A stretch of 42,200 bases of DNA from Owenweeksia sp. (GCA_028277105.1 JANQHO010000038.1:1-42200); one strand, 5' to 3'; shown: positions 1 through 8,184, counted from the stretch's first letter. Notes: generated by a model from the letters alone, not told the origin. Translations and numbers: made by a program.

Positions 1-375
1 GAAGAAAAAATGGTGGCGGTATTCCTCGCAAAAACGCATTTTACCACCTGGCGCTATCAGCCAAGTGGTGTCCCCTTCTTTTAGTTCATTTGCCCAGTGA
101 CTGCCTGGGCCATGACCGTGCAGGTAAAAGATCACCTCAAAAATCCCTCGCTGTTTGTCGTAAAAGGAAGGGGTATAATACCGGAATTCCGTATTGCTCA
201 CCCTGAATTCAATCGCGTTTCCGGGCTGGAAACAGGTATTGCTTAAATCACCTTTAAAGTATACGCGCTTCAGGGCTTTATTGAGATATTCCGTTTCTGC
301 TACTATTACGGGATAGTAATGGGTGGGGAACATTTTTTTAACACCATTGGCTACCCGTTTCGGTTGTGTAGGCAT
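1..375 (-). CDS. siderophore-interacting protein (FAD-binding domain), 3' end cut off
   Basis: Reading the minus strand from ATG at 375 gives 125 open codons that run off the window edge. The protein has the N-terminal FAD-binding barrel of the siderophore-interacting protein (SIP/ViuB) family: FRYYTPSFYD corresponds to the RxYTP-type flavin-binding motif, and LHGHGPGSHWA followed by EGD and WLIAPGGK is the family signature. Known members are cytoplasmic NAD(P)H-dependent flavoproteins that reduce ferric siderophores to release iron. The NAD(P)H half would lie outside the window. The gene diverges from the AraC regulator at 532, and the palindrome at 431-453 sits between them, so joint iron control is likely. 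Family assignment is strong; the siderophore is unknown. Confidence 0.85.
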   Translation of the reverse strand, partial: MPTQPKRVANGVKKMFPTHYYPVIVAETEYLNKALKRVYFKGDLSNTCFQPGNAIEFRVSNTEFRYYTPSFYDKQRGIFEVIFYLHGHGPGSHWANELKEGDTTWLIAPGGKMRFCEEYRHHFFF

Positions 376-430
376 ATTTCATGCATTTTCTTAATTCGTA
401 ACGGCCTGTAGGCAAATTAGCGATCACTTC

Positions 431-453
431 TTATTTAGATTGTTTCTAAATAA
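431..453. promoter_or_regulatory. 23-bp palindromic operator, probable iron-responsive repressor site (copy 1)
   Basis: TTATTTAGA (431-439), five spacer bases, then TCTAAATAA (445-453): a perfect 9-bp inverted repeat. It lies between the divergent siderophore-interacting gene and the araC-type gene and abuts the -7 element at 455-462. A near-identical copy precedes the iron-reductase operon at 1648-1670. The size and symmetry fit a dimeric Fur or DtxR-like metalloregulator. The identity of the regulator is inference. Confidence 0.75.
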
Positions 454-454
454 T

Positions 455-462
455 TACTTTTG
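455..462 (+). promoter_or_regulatory. Bacteroidota-type -7 element for the AraC gene
   Basis: TACTTTTG matches the Bacteroidota -7 consensus TAnnTTTG and lies 69 bp before the ATG at 532. No clear TTG -33 element is seen at the expected spacing. The palindromic operator ends one base upstream, so a bound repressor would occlude RNA polymerase. Confidence 0.5.
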
Positions 463-531
463 CAATGATATAGAACAAAACTTAATGATGTACTACGCAA
501 GGAGGAATGAAAACAACTTAAAACGGAATAA

Positions 532-1515
532 ATGAAGATCAGGCTTCATCAGGCAGATCTCGAGGAAGCTTTTATCGAGCATCATTATCCTGATCACTTC
601 AAAGATAGCGATGTTGCGATTACCGAGCGTACGCACCAGGGGCACTTTTTCTTTGGCGAAGGGGTCTACAGAGAATTGTATTTTGAAGGCATACACATTG
701 GCTATGGGCAGCTACTGCCTGCGCAGAGAACCCAGGTCGCTTTTGAAAGCGATTTTGAAACGGTGGAAATGCACTTTGCGTTGGAGGGTAGGGTTTCTAC
801 CCGCTCAGAGGATGGGCGTCTGTTCAACTTCGAACACAATCAGCACAATATCTTGTATGCGAATGGCTTTAAAGGGCTTACGGAGTGGTCTTCTGCTCCT
901 ATGAAGGTATTTGAAGTAAACCTGCTGCCTTCCTTTTTTAAAAAGTATCTTCCCGAAGATTCACTTATTTTTCAGCAGTTGCAACGGATGATGGAACAAA
1001 AACAGGCAGGTTTTCTGGCTTTGCGGCATTACCCGGTTACCTCAGCCATGACGTTTTTGATCCACGAGATCATGCATTGCAAACGGAAAGGGATCTTCAA
1101 AAAGATGTTTGTTGAAGCTAAGGTGATCGAGTTGCTTTTGCTACAGTTGGAACAGATGGATATGAATCACAAACCCTCCCTTCACCATTTAAAGAAACAA
1201 GATATCGACAAGATGTATGCGATCAAAGAAATGCTGGAGCAAAACCTTCAGGAAACCTTCAGGCTGACCGACCTGGCGCGTAATGTCGGCACGAATGAGT
1301 TTACTCTTAAGAAAGGATTTAAAGCGCTTTTTGGGGCTACGGTGTTTGACTACTGGCATGGGCTGAAAATGGAAAAGGCCCGCAAGCTGCTATTAGAAGG
1401 AGGCTTGAGTGTTCGGGAGGTATCAGAGGAAATCGGTTATACCCATGCGCACCACTTTAGCGCGGCCTTTAAAAAGAAGTTTGGTATACTTCCAAGCGTT
1501 TTGAGGGGACGGTGA
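532..1515 (+). CDS. AraC-family transcriptional regulator, PchR-like
   Basis: A 327-aa protein. The first ~220 residues form a divergent ligand-sensing domain without recognised motifs. Residues ~225-327 are a typical AraC double helix-turn-helix: the first unit contains RLTDLARNVGTNEFTLKKGFK, and the second contains SVREVSEEIGYTHAHHFSAAFKKKFG, where the family has the conserved F-S-x-x-F-K-x-x-F-G helix. This arrangement resembles PchR-type regulators, which sense siderophores and activate siderophore uptake genes. Its position, divergent from a siderophore-interacting protein and upstream of an iron-reductase operon, supports that role. The ATG at 532 is preceded by a -7 element and operator. 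The ligand and target genes are inferred from position only. Confidence 0.88.
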   Translation: MKIRLHQADLEEAFIEHHYPDHFKDSDVAITERTHQGHFFFGEGVYRELYFEGIHIGYGQLLPAQRTQVAFESDFETVEMHFALEGRVSTRSEDGRLFNFEHNQHNILYANGFKGLTEWSSAPMKVFEVNLLPSFFKKYLPEDSLIFQQLQRMMEQKQAGFLALRHYPVTSAMTFLIHEIMHCKRKGIFKKMFVEAKVIELLLLQLEQMDMNHKPSLHHLKKQDIDKMYAIKEMLEQNLQETFRLTDLARNVGTNEFTLKKGFKALFGATVFDYWHGLKMEKARKLLLEGGLSVREVSEEIGYTHAHHFSAAFKKKFGILPSVLRGR

Positions 1516-1567
1516 TTTTTCTACTTTGAGTGATGGTTTATACCAAATCCTACTAGTTGTATTGAGC

Positions 1568-1609
1568 AAAGAGCTACATGGTTAAAAAGAATTCCGGTTT
1601 AGGCTCTTT
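1568..1609 (+). terminator. weak hairpin with T-tract after the AraC gene
   Basis: AAAGAGC (1568-1574) can pair with GCTCTTT (1603-1609), and the 3' arm runs into TTTTTATTT. The loop is long (28 nt), so this is only a candidate terminator. The -33 element of the next promoter begins directly after it. Confidence 0.3.
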
Positions 1610-1612
1610 TTA

Positions 1613-1644
1613 TTTGTGCATAAAGAGAACCAACAATACCTTTG
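1613..1644 (+). promoter_or_regulatory. Bacteroidota-type promoter of the ankyrin-DUF2271-reductase operon
   Basis: TTTG at 1613-1616 and TACCTTTG at 1637-1644 are separated by 20 bases. This matches the Bacteroidota consensus (TTG, 17-23 bases, TAnnTTTG) at every defined position. The expected transcription start falls at about 1650, inside the palindromic operator at 1648-1670, so a repressor bound there would block initiation. Confidence 0.7.
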
Positions 1645-1647
1645 TCT

Positions 1648-1670
1648 TTATTTAAAACAAGTCTAAATAA
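1648..1670. promoter_or_regulatory. 23-bp palindromic operator, probable iron-responsive repressor site (copy 2)
   Basis: TTATTTAAA (1648-1656), five bases (acaag), TCTAAATAA (1662-1670). It matches copy 1 at 431-453 in both arms except one base in the left arm (A for G), with the same 5-bp spacer. It overlaps the predicted transcription start of the operon beginning at 1690. The recurrence at two iron-related promoters 1.2 kb apart is the main argument that it is a real site. Confidence 0.75.
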
Positions 1671-1689
1671 GGATAGCTCACTTAAAGAA

Positions 1690-3195
1690 ATGAAAGCTCA
1701 CACTTTAAAATTCCTGTCTCTGTCGGTTTTACTGTTGATAAACCTTATTGTTAGCGCTCAGCCAAATATTCTTTTGGACAGGGCGTTTTGGAAACAACAA
1801 CCTTCCCTGGAAGAGGTTAAATCGAAAATAGCCGAAGGTCATGATCCCGCTGAACTCAACCGTTTTGCTTTTGATGCTCTCAGTTGGGCACTTATTGAAA
1901 AAAACCCCATGACTACCCTTAAGTTTTTGCTGGATCAGCCTGGAAATAGCGTAAATAAACTCACGCATGACGGACGCACCTACATTTTTTGGGCCGCTTA
2001 CAGAGATAACCTGGAGTTTATGAAATACCTAGTTGATAAAGGCGCAGCTACCAACATTATAGACGACCACGGCTATTCCCTGCTCAATTTTGCGGCCGTT
2101 ACCGGACAAGCCAATCCAAAACTCTACGATTTCATCATCGCAAATGGTGCCCAGGTGAAAGAAGAAAGAAACCATGATGGGGCCCATGCCCTGCTGCTGG
2201 TGATGCCTTTTTTAGAGGATGAGGAAATGGTACGCTACTTTGAACAAAAGGGTTTGAACTTGAAAGATACGGATAAGGATGGCTCTAATGCTTATCATTA
2301 TGCGGCCAAAGGCGGTCATATTGAGATGTTGGAATGGCTCACTAAACAAAAGCTTGAGTCCGATATATCTAATCAGGTGGGTGAAAATGCCATGCACTTT
2401 GCCGCTATGGGCACACGAGGCAAGACCAATGGTCTGGATGTATTCCAATATCTTGAAAGTAAAAATGTTGTCCCTACCGCAATAACCAAATCCGGGAATA
2501 CCCCGCTTACTTACTATGCTACCAAAGACATGGAAGAGGAAGTGGTTAAGTACTTCATCAAAAAAGGTATGAATGTAAATCAGGTTACTAAAAATGGATA
2601 TAATGCTTTGATCAATGCATCGGTAAAGGGCAGCGAAGAAATAATAACCCTTCTCGCTGAAAATACGACTGACCTGAACCACGCCAACAAAAAAGGCGAA
2701 ACCGCTTTAGCCATAGCCGTACGCTACAACAGCCCACAAGTGGTAAAGCTTTTACTGAAAAAAGGGGCAGACCCGGAGTGTATCGATACCGAGGGTAACA
2801 GCCTGGTGTATTACCTCATTGAATCTTACAGTCCGCGCAAGGTCGCGAATTTTCAAGAAAAATTTGAACTACTTAAAGAAGCGGGGCTGGACTTTAGTAC
2901 GGCACAGGGCGGAGGCAATAATTTTTACCCCCTCGCTGCCCAACGAAATAGTTTAGACTTACTCAAAATGGCCCGGGAAATGGAACTGGATATAAACGTT
3001 AAAAATGAAGAGGGACTTACTCCTTTGCACGTGGCAGCCATGAAGGCAAATAAAGAGGAGATGTTGAAATATCTCATTGCTCAAGGCGCAGATAAGCATA
3101 TTCTTACTGACTTTGACGAAAGTGTTTACGAGCTAGCCAGCGAAAATGAAATCTTACAGAAAAAACAGATCAACCTCAAATTTTTAGAAGAATAA
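1690..3195 (+). CDS. exported ankyrin-repeat protein, first gene of the iron-reductase operon
   Basis: The protein is 501 aa from ATG 1690. The reading frame stays open upstream to a TTG at 1642, but that codon lies in the promoter and operator, whereas ATG 1690 directly begins a signal peptide (FLSLSVLLLINLIVSAQ) with likely cleavage after SAQ. The rest is a run of about ten ankyrin repeats, for example NAYHYAAKGGHIEMLEWL, KGETALAIAVRYNSPQVVKLLL and LTPLHVAAMKANKEEMLKYL. Ankyrin arrays mediate protein binding; here the protein should be periplasmic. It is separated from the DUF2271 gene by one base, so the two are co-transcribed. Its exact role in iron handling is unknown; from position I infer an accessory or scaffold role. 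Confidence 0.85.
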   Translation: MKAHTLKFLSLSVLLLINLIVSAQPNILLDRAFWKQQPSLEEVKSKIAEGHDPAELNRFAFDALSWALIEKNPMTTLKFLLDQPGNSVNKLTHDGRTYIFWAAYRDNLEFMKYLVDKGAATNIIDDHGYSLLNFAAVTGQANPKLYDFIIANGAQVKEERNHDGAHALLLVMPFLEDEEMVRYFEQKGLNLKDTDKDGSNAYHYAAKGGHIEMLEWLTKQKLESDISNQVGENAMHFAAMGTRGKTNGLDVFQYLESKNVVPTAITKSGNTPLTYYATKDMEEEVVKYFIKKGMNVNQVTKNGYNALINASVKGSEEIITLLAENTTDLNHANKKGETALAIAVRYNSPQVVKLLLKKGADPECIDTEGNSLVYYLIESYSPRKVANFQEKFELLKEAGLDFSTAQGGGNNFYPLAAQRNSLDLLKMAREMELDINVKNEEGLTPLHVAAMKANKEEMLKYLIAQGADKHILTDFDESVYELASENEILQKKQINLKFLEE

Positions 3196-3196
3196 G

Positions 3197-3691
3197 ATGA
3201 AGCGTTTGGCAAAAACCATTCTTCCAATACTAATCGTTTCCGGTGTTTTGTTAATGACCTCTTTTAAAAGGGAAACAGAAGTTATCCGTTATAAGTGTTT
3301 GTTACAAATGGTGAATTACACAGGTGAAGGAGCCTATATTATTGTAAGCTTGATAAACCCTGAGGGTCAATATGATGAAACCCTTTATATAATGGGCGAT
3401 GACCCGGAATGGTACCACGAAATAGACCAGTGGTGGAGCTATTTCGGAAAAAAGAAACGCCAGGTAGATGGCATTACAGGTGCCACACTTAGTGGGGGCG
3501 ACCGTAAGATGTTTACTTTTAATGTTGATGCCTCCAAGCTTGACAAAGGCTACAAAATCCGTTTTGAAACTTCTGTAGAAGACCAGAAATATTATCCCCG
3601 TGAAATAGAGATTCCCTATAATTCGAGTTTACCGACAGATAAAGTGAAGGGCAAAGGTTACATCCGCTATGTACGCCTTCTGGCCCAATAA
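3197..3691 (+). CDS. DUF2271 domain protein, exported
   Basis: A 164-aa protein with an N-terminal hydrophobic segment (residues ~8-22, ILPILIVSGVLLMTSF) that fits a signal peptide or anchor. The body carries the DUF2271 hallmarks: NYTGEGAYIIVSLINPEGQY, TLYIMGDDPEWY and a DQWWSYFG segment. DUF2271 proteins often sit next to PepSY-domain reductases in iron-uptake loci, as here; their biochemical function is not established. The start follows the ankyrin stop by one base, and the reductase starts 15 bases after its end, giving a tight three-gene operon under the promoter at 1613-1644. Confidence 0.85.
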   Translation: MKRLAKTILPILIVSGVLLMTSFKRETEVIRYKCLLQMVNYTGEGAYIIVSLINPEGQYDETLYIMGDDPEWYHEIDQWWSYFGKKKRQVDGITGATLSGGDRKMFTFNVDASKLDKGYKIRFETSVEDQKYYPREIEIPYNSSLPTDKVKGKGYIRYVRLLAQ

Positions 3692-3706
3692 AGCACGGCA
3701 AGGTCT

Positions 3707-5908
3707 ATGATCATTTCCATTTGGCGATACAGTCACTTGGCTCTAGCGTTGATCGCCTCACTATTTTTGGTAATTGCTTCGTTGACCGGGATCGTATTAG
3801 CGGTAGATGAAGCCCATTCTTCACTAAAGCCCTTACCTACAGTGCTTGATGCCGGTAACCCGCCACTGGCCAAAACCATTGCCATTTTAAAAGAGAAATA
3901 CCTGGAAGTGTTGAGCCTTTCAGTAGATGAGAATGACCGCCTTTTGGTTTCGGCCATCACGGAAGAAGGCGACCTTGAAGACTTTTATGCCGATCCTCTT
4001 AGCGGGAAAAAACTGGCTGAACCTGAAGAGCAATCTGCTTTTGTAAAGTTCAATCTGAGCCTGCACCGCTCTCTGTTCCTCAAAACTACAGGAAGGGTAA
4101 TGGTCGGCATCAGCAGTTTTTTACTCTTTCTGATTGCCGTAACCGGACTGATTCTACTGCTCAAAAGGCAGCAAGGATTGAAGCGTCTTTTTAAGAGGAT
4201 CATCAAAGAAAATTTCTATCAATTTACGCATACCTTTCTGGGCAGACTGTTCTTTATCCCCCTGATTGTCATTGCGCTGAGTGGTGTTTACCTTTCCCTT
4301 TTGCGTTTTTCCCTGATCCCTACTCCCGTGGTCGAACACCCGGCATTTGAACCTGTCATATCAGGTCAGGAACTAATGGAAGTGAGTAAAGTACCGCTCT
4401 TTGGGCAAACCCGGCTTTCAGAAGTACGCGAACTGCAATTTCCCTTTTCCGATGCACCGGAAGACTATTATTTACTCAGCCTTCACACCAAAGAAATGCG
4501 AGTAAGTCAACATACCGGTTTGCCTATTAGTACCGTTGAATATCCCTTATTGAATTTGATAAGCGAATATAGCTTACTGCTACATACTGGCCGGGGTCAA
4601 TGGATATGGGCAAGCATTCTTTTACTATCCTCTGGCAGCCTTTTGCTTTTTATGTACTCTGGCTTTTGGATGACCGTAAAGAGGCGCTCTTCCAGGATCA
4701 GGAATAGCTTTCGTAAAGAAGAATGCCCCTACATTATTTTAATTGGATCCGAAACAGGTACTACCATAGGCTTTGCCCGTATATTTCATCAACAACTGCA
4801 AAAGGCAGGTGTAAAATCATTCATGGCTGAATTGAATGATTTTGGGCATTATCCCATGATGGAACAACTTATTTTGTTCACCGCGACTTACGGGCAGGGC
4901 GAGGCGCCCACCAATGCCAAAAAGTTCAGCGAATTGATCCGGGACACCCGAATCGAGAAGCCTTTTGGCTATTCCGTTATTGGCTTCGGTTCTTTAGCTT
5001 ATCCCGACTTTTGCCAATATGCCATTGACGTAGATCACTTACTGGAAAATGCTGAGAATGGTCAGCGTTTGCTGGAACCTTACACCGTGAATAATCGCTC
5101 GTGGGAAGCCTTTAAGCAATGGGTAGATCAATGGAGTAAAAGCACAGGCTTAAATATTTCCATGCCAAAAAAAAATGTATTGGCGCCTAAACGCAGGCGA
5201 AAATATTTTTTTGAGGTAAGGGATAAAACCGCTTACGGAGATACCTTTTTGCTAAAAATAAAGGCTCCTAAAAGCCAGATTTACCAGTCAGGTGATTTAT
5301 TGGCCGTATATCCCGAAGACGGCTCTCATGAGCGCCTGTATTCTATTGGACTCGCAGATGATACTAATCATCTGTTGATCAGCGTAAAGCTTCATGAAAA
5401 GGGTGTTTGTTCCAATTATTTAAACCTACTGGAGGCAGGCGATCTCATCGATGCACAGGTGATTAAAAACAAACATTTTCATTTTCCAAAAAGAGCCAAA
5501 CGGGTTATTATGATTAGCACAGGAACGGGTATCGCTCCGTTTTTAGGCATGCTGAACCAAAACAAAGCTAAAATAGATACCCATTTATATTGGGGCAGTA
5601 AGACCAAGCGCTCTTTAAGCCTTTACCAAAGATGGATCGAAATGAATCTCGATCGCACTCAACTGAGTATCTTCCATACTGCGTATTCAAGGGAAGATAG
5701 TCAAAAAACCTACGTTCAGGATCTCATCCAGAGAGATGCTCTTTTAGTAGCCCAAACCCTGCAAAACAAAGGAGTTATCATGATCTGTGGTTCCATTGCC
5801 ATGCAAAAGGGTGTTACCGAAGTACTTCAGCATATCTGTATAAAGATCAACAACAAGCCTTTGAGCTATTACCAGAATAAGGGACAGCTTAAAATGGATT
5901 GCTATTAA
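3707..5908 (+). CDS. PepSY transmembrane / flavodoxin / FAD-NAD(P) reductase fusion (ferric or siderophore reductase candidate)
   Basis: A 733-aa fusion. Residues 1-~335 are a PepSY-associated membrane module with four hydrophobic helices (near residues 10-32, 130-150, 180-200 and 298-320). A flavodoxin-like FMN domain follows (GSETGTTIGFARIF near 347; TATYGQGEAPTNAKKF), then a ferredoxin-reductase module with the FAD motif RLYSIGL (near 543), the NAD(P) motif STGTGIAPFLGML (near 604), YWGSKTKRSLSLY and ICGSIAMQKGV, and the aromatic C-terminus typical of sulfite-reductase/CPR-type reductases. The layout implies electron flow from NAD(P)H via FAD and FMN through the membrane part to a periplasmic acceptor, plausibly ferric iron or a ferri-siderophore. 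Operon position and the operator at 1648 support an iron role; the acceptor is not shown by sequence. Confidence 0.9.
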   Translation: MIISIWRYSHLALALIASLFLVIASLTGIVLAVDEAHSSLKPLPTVLDAGNPPLAKTIAILKEKYLEVLSLSVDENDRLLVSAITEEGDLEDFYADPLSGKKLAEPEEQSAFVKFNLSLHRSLFLKTTGRVMVGISSFLLFLIAVTGLILLLKRQQGLKRLFKRIIKENFYQFTHTFLGRLFFIPLIVIALSGVYLSLLRFSLIPTPVVEHPAFEPVISGQELMEVSKVPLFGQTRLSEVRELQFPFSDAPEDYYLLSLHTKEMRVSQHTGLPISTVEYPLLNLISEYSLLLHTGRGQWIWASILLLSSGSLLLFMYSGFWMTVKRRSSRIRNSFRKEECPYIILIGSETGTTIGFARIFHQQLQKAGVKSFMAELNDFGHYPMMEQLILFTATYGQGEAPTNAKKFSELIRDTRIEKPFGYSVIGFGSLAYPDFCQYAIDVDHLLENAENGQRLLEPYTVNNRSWEAFKQWVDQWSKSTGLNISMPKKNVLAPKRRRKYFFEVRDKTAYGDTFLLKIKAPKSQIYQSGDLLAVYPEDGSHERLYSIGLADDTNHLLISVKLHEKGVCSNYLNLLEAGDLIDAQVIKNKHFHFPKRAKRVIMISTGTGIAPFLGMLNQNKAKIDTHLYWGSKTKRSLSLYQRWIEMNLDRTQLSIFHTAYSREDSQKTYVQDLIQRDALLVAQTLQNKGVIMICGSIAMQKGVTEVLQHICIKINNKPLSYYQNKGQLKMDCY

Positions 5909-5971
5909 GAATTAATCGATTACAAAAACCGGCTTTTAGCAATTCAAATAAATGCATTACTGAGATGGAAA

Positions 5972-6463
5972 TCACAGACTGTTATCTCGTATAATCTGAG
6001 CGGCCACGGCATTCAATGATTCATCCGTTACTTTCTCATTTGCCAACATCTGGTTGAGGGATTCAACTATTTCCGTTTCGCCAATTGCTTGTGCATAAAG
6101 GATGCAACTGTTATAGCCTGCAATATCATGATGGTTGACATGCTGAACGGACATGGCAATACCGACATTCAATACCAGTTCAGAATCGGCATAGTTCAAT
6201 ACTTCATTGGCTTCATGTACCAGGCCCTGGGTACCTTCACACCGTTCTTCACCTATTTGTTCATTCAATTTGGCAAACAATTCCTCTAATTTTTTCAGAT
6301 GACTTTCATTGGCTGCAATATCTGTTGCAATGATCTGTTTTAAATCGGGATTTGTAGCAGCTTGTTTAAGCTTTGGGTATATTTCTGCCTGCTGCTTTGC
6401 CGCGTCATAGCGGTCTCTCAGTTGCTCCAGGAACAGTCCTTTCAAGTCTTTTATCTTCTTCAT
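5972..6463 (-). CDS. DUF892/YciF-type ferritin-like protein
   Basis: A 163-aa, almost wholly helical protein. The N-terminus (LKGLFLEQLRDRYDAAKQ) matches the opening of YciE/YciF (DUF892) proteins, which fold as ferritin-like four-helix bundles and are often linked to stress. Later helices hold acidic and His residues at the expected spacing (ANESHLKKLEELF; VQHVNHHDIAGYNSC), consistent with a di-metal site. It ends 63 bp from the end of the iron-reductase operon in convergent orientation. No copy of the iron operator precedes it, so its regulation is probably separate. Enzymatic activity is not established. Confidence 0.82.
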   Translation of the reverse strand: MKKIKDLKGLFLEQLRDRYDAAKQQAEIYPKLKQAATNPDLKQIIATDIAANESHLKKLEELFAKLNEQIGEERCEGTQGLVHEANEVLNYADSELVLNVGIAMSVQHVNHHDIAGYNSCILYAQAIGETEIVESLNQMLANEKVTDESLNAVAAQIIRDNSL

Positions 6464-6691
6464 AATGGTTTATTCTTTAGTGTGAATTCAATTGTTCTCA
6501 TTTGACATAAACATTCGGAAAAGATATGCCCCTTGCAACGGGCAGACAAACGGCAAAAGGAATAAAACCAACGCCAGGCGGAATAAATGGACCAGGGTAC
6601 TCATTTGATCTGATAACAAGTAGCTTTACGAAAAATATTTGGATATCAAATGATCCATAAACTGGAGTTAGACCATAAAATCCGGGTGTAA
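6464..6691. other. non-coding gap with a 9-bp inverted repeat
   Basis: A 228-bp gap that should contain the promoter of the ferritin-like gene. TCATTTGAT (6601-6609) and ATCAAATGA (6645-6653) form a perfect inverted repeat with a 35-nt loop, just downstream of the methyltransferase stop. It has no T-tract, so its role is unclear. No further gene is visible. Confidence 0.4.
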
Positions 6692-7342
6692 TCAGTAAGA
6701 CGCCCTTACAATCAAGAAGTCTCTTTTCACTTTACTGCCTGTTTTACTCAAAGCTTCATCGGAATGATGCACAATAGACTCAATTTGCAGGTGGCTGGTG
6801 GCGAAGAGTTTCTGTAAATCCTCTACATCATAAAGAGTAAAACCGTATTGTGTGAAAGGAAGTTGCTTCATAAAATTTTTATGTGCTAAAGCAAGAGATA
6901 AGATACCGCCAGGCTTTAAAACACGGCTTATCTCAGCCAAAAACACCTTTGGTTGCTGCCAAAAGTAAATGGTATTAACTGTTAGTATCTTATCAAAACA
7001 CTGGTTGTCAAAAGGCAGGTTAAGCCCATCGGTTATCATAAATTGCACCATTCCCTGTAATGCCTCATTGTTTTGGGCCGATTCTTTTACCATTAATTCG
7101 GAAGTATCAATGCCGGTATAACTCAACTGCGGACAACGTGCAAAGAGCTCAGGTATATGTAAACCACTGCCCATACCAATTTCTAACAGCTTATCACCGC
7201 CATTGAAATGAAAGGCCTCTATAGCAGCCCATATCATAGCGCGGTTAGAGGCAAACATTTGATCGGCTAGCTTAATACCCTCTTCTCCATAAGGCTGACG
7301 CAGTTGCGCGGCCAAAGTCTTCATTTCTTCTTCTTCATTCAT
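6692..7342 (-). CDS. class I SAM-dependent methyltransferase
   Basis: A 216-aa protein with the class I methyltransferase motifs: LLEIGMGSGLHIPEL (motif I, near residue 51), a post-I acidic stretch YTGIDTSELMV, the LPFDNQCFDKILTVNTIYFW segment (motif IV) and RVLKPGGILSLAL. It resembles the Methyltransf_11/UbiE-like group acting on small molecules or lipids; the substrate cannot be told. It is the last gene of a three-gene minus-strand operon and starts 24 bp after the small Cys-rich protein. Confidence 0.88.
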   Translation of the reverse strand: MNEEEEMKTLAAQLRQPYGEEGIKLADQMFASNRAMIWAAIEAFHFNGGDKLLEIGMGSGLHIPELFARCPQLSYTGIDTSELMVKESAQNNEALQGMVQFMITDGLNLPFDNQCFDKILTVNTIYFWQQPKVFLAEISRVLKPGGILSLALAHKNFMKQLPFTQYGFTLYDVEDLQKLFATSHLQIESIVHHSDEALSKTGSKVKRDFLIVRASY

Positions 7343-7366
7343 ATTTCCTCCTGGGGTTTACCCTCA

Positions 7367-7702
7367 TCATTCTTTCAGGGTGTCTTTTACACTGGCCATC
7401 CAAAGGGCCTGTTGAAGGATGTTGGATAGTTCTGCTGCTTCATTTATCGACAAAAACAAGCGTGAAACGTGGTGTTCTACCGGTATACTAAAATGTTTGC
7501 GGTCATAGCATTTACAGTTTTGTGCCTTGAGCAGTTCTGCTGTCAGTTTCCGTTCCAGCCTTCTGAGTTGCCATTGGTACAAAATATAGTGGGAAGTACC
7601 ATAGGCCAACTGCATCCTACCACATTGAAGACAGCGCGTTATCACTCCATTGGCCTCTTCATACAAAGTTTCGTAGTGGCATTCGTCCATTTCGTTATTC
7701 AT
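7367..7702 (-). CDS. small Cys-containing protein, DUF6686-like
   Basis: A 111-aa soluble protein. The N-terminal part has a CxxC pair (RCLQCGRMQLAYGT, near residues 34-37), a Cys/His upstream (CHYETLY) and a CKCYDRKHFSIPV segment in the middle, suggesting a small metal-binding or redox-sensitive fold. This layout resembles the Bacteroidota family named DUF6686, whose function is unknown. It lies 3 bp after the thioesterase stop and 24 bp before the methyltransferase, so the three genes are probably co-transcribed. An internal ATG at 7690 is an alternative start. Confidence 0.7.
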   Translation of the reverse strand: MNNEMDECHYETLYEEANGVITRCLQCGRMQLAYGTSHYILYQWQLRRLERKLTAELLKAQNCKCYDRKHFSIPVEHHVSRLFLSINEAAELSNILQQALWMASVKDTLKE

Positions 7703-7705
7703 ATG

Positions 7706-8113
7706 CTAAGAAATTAATGTTTCCGTCTTTTCAAAATGCCTTCTGCGAACAGTTTCACCAATAGGGGTAGGCGTTCCGTCTTCATCAATACGTACAAAGG
7801 TGATGTTAGTGGTACACACCACCTCTTCCCCTCCGCTGTAGAGGTTGTATTTACGGGCCTCTATCCGCAAAGTAATAGAAGTATTGCCCATAGCTTCAAC
7901 CGCTCCGTATATCCTAAGGTGCTGCCCGGCTTTTATGGGTTTTTTAAAGATCATTTCGGCCACTTTCAATGTAATCATATTGGGTGTATGGCAATACTCC
8001 GTAGCATAAGCAGCTGCAGCTTCATCGATCCACGCCAGTAAAGTACCGCCAAACAGATTGCCATGTACCCCGATATTCTGAGTCATGCATATCTTTTTAT
8101 TGATCAGCTCCAT
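7706..8113 (-). CDS. hotdog-fold acyl-CoA thioesterase (YciA/BACH type)
   Basis: A 135-aa single hotdog domain. NLFGGTLLAWIDEAAAAYA (residues ~19-37) is the diagnostic helix of the YciA/acyl-CoA hydrolase group, with Asp in WIDEAA as the expected catalytic acid. The following strands (FKKPIKAGQHLRIYGAVEAMGNTSITLRIEA) match the family. Members hydrolyse acyl-CoA thioesters in the cytoplasm. It is the first gene of the minus-strand operon. Substrate chain length cannot be predicted. Confidence 0.9.
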   Translation of the reverse strand: MELINKKICMTQNIGVHGNLFGGTLLAWIDEAAAAYATEYCHTPNMITLKVAEMIFKKPIKAGQHLRIYGAVEAMGNTSITLRIEARKYNLYSGGEEVVCTTNITFVRIDEDGTPTPIGETVRRRHFEKTETLIS

Positions 8114-8155
8114 TACTTCTTCTCTCCTATTATTGTATTGTTTTAGTGCCCCACT

Positions 8156-8184
8156 CCCGCCTCACAGGGTAACAGTGAGGCGGG
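8156..8184 (-). terminator. strong hairpin downstream of the 8258-10783 gene
   Basis: CCCGCCTCAC (8156-8165) and GTGAGGCGGG (8175-8184) form a perfect 10-bp GC-rich stem with a 9-nt loop, 74 bp past the stop of the T9SS gene. No run of T follows on the minus strand, so it may act as a transcript-end barrier rather than a classic rho-independent terminator. Confidence 0.5.
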
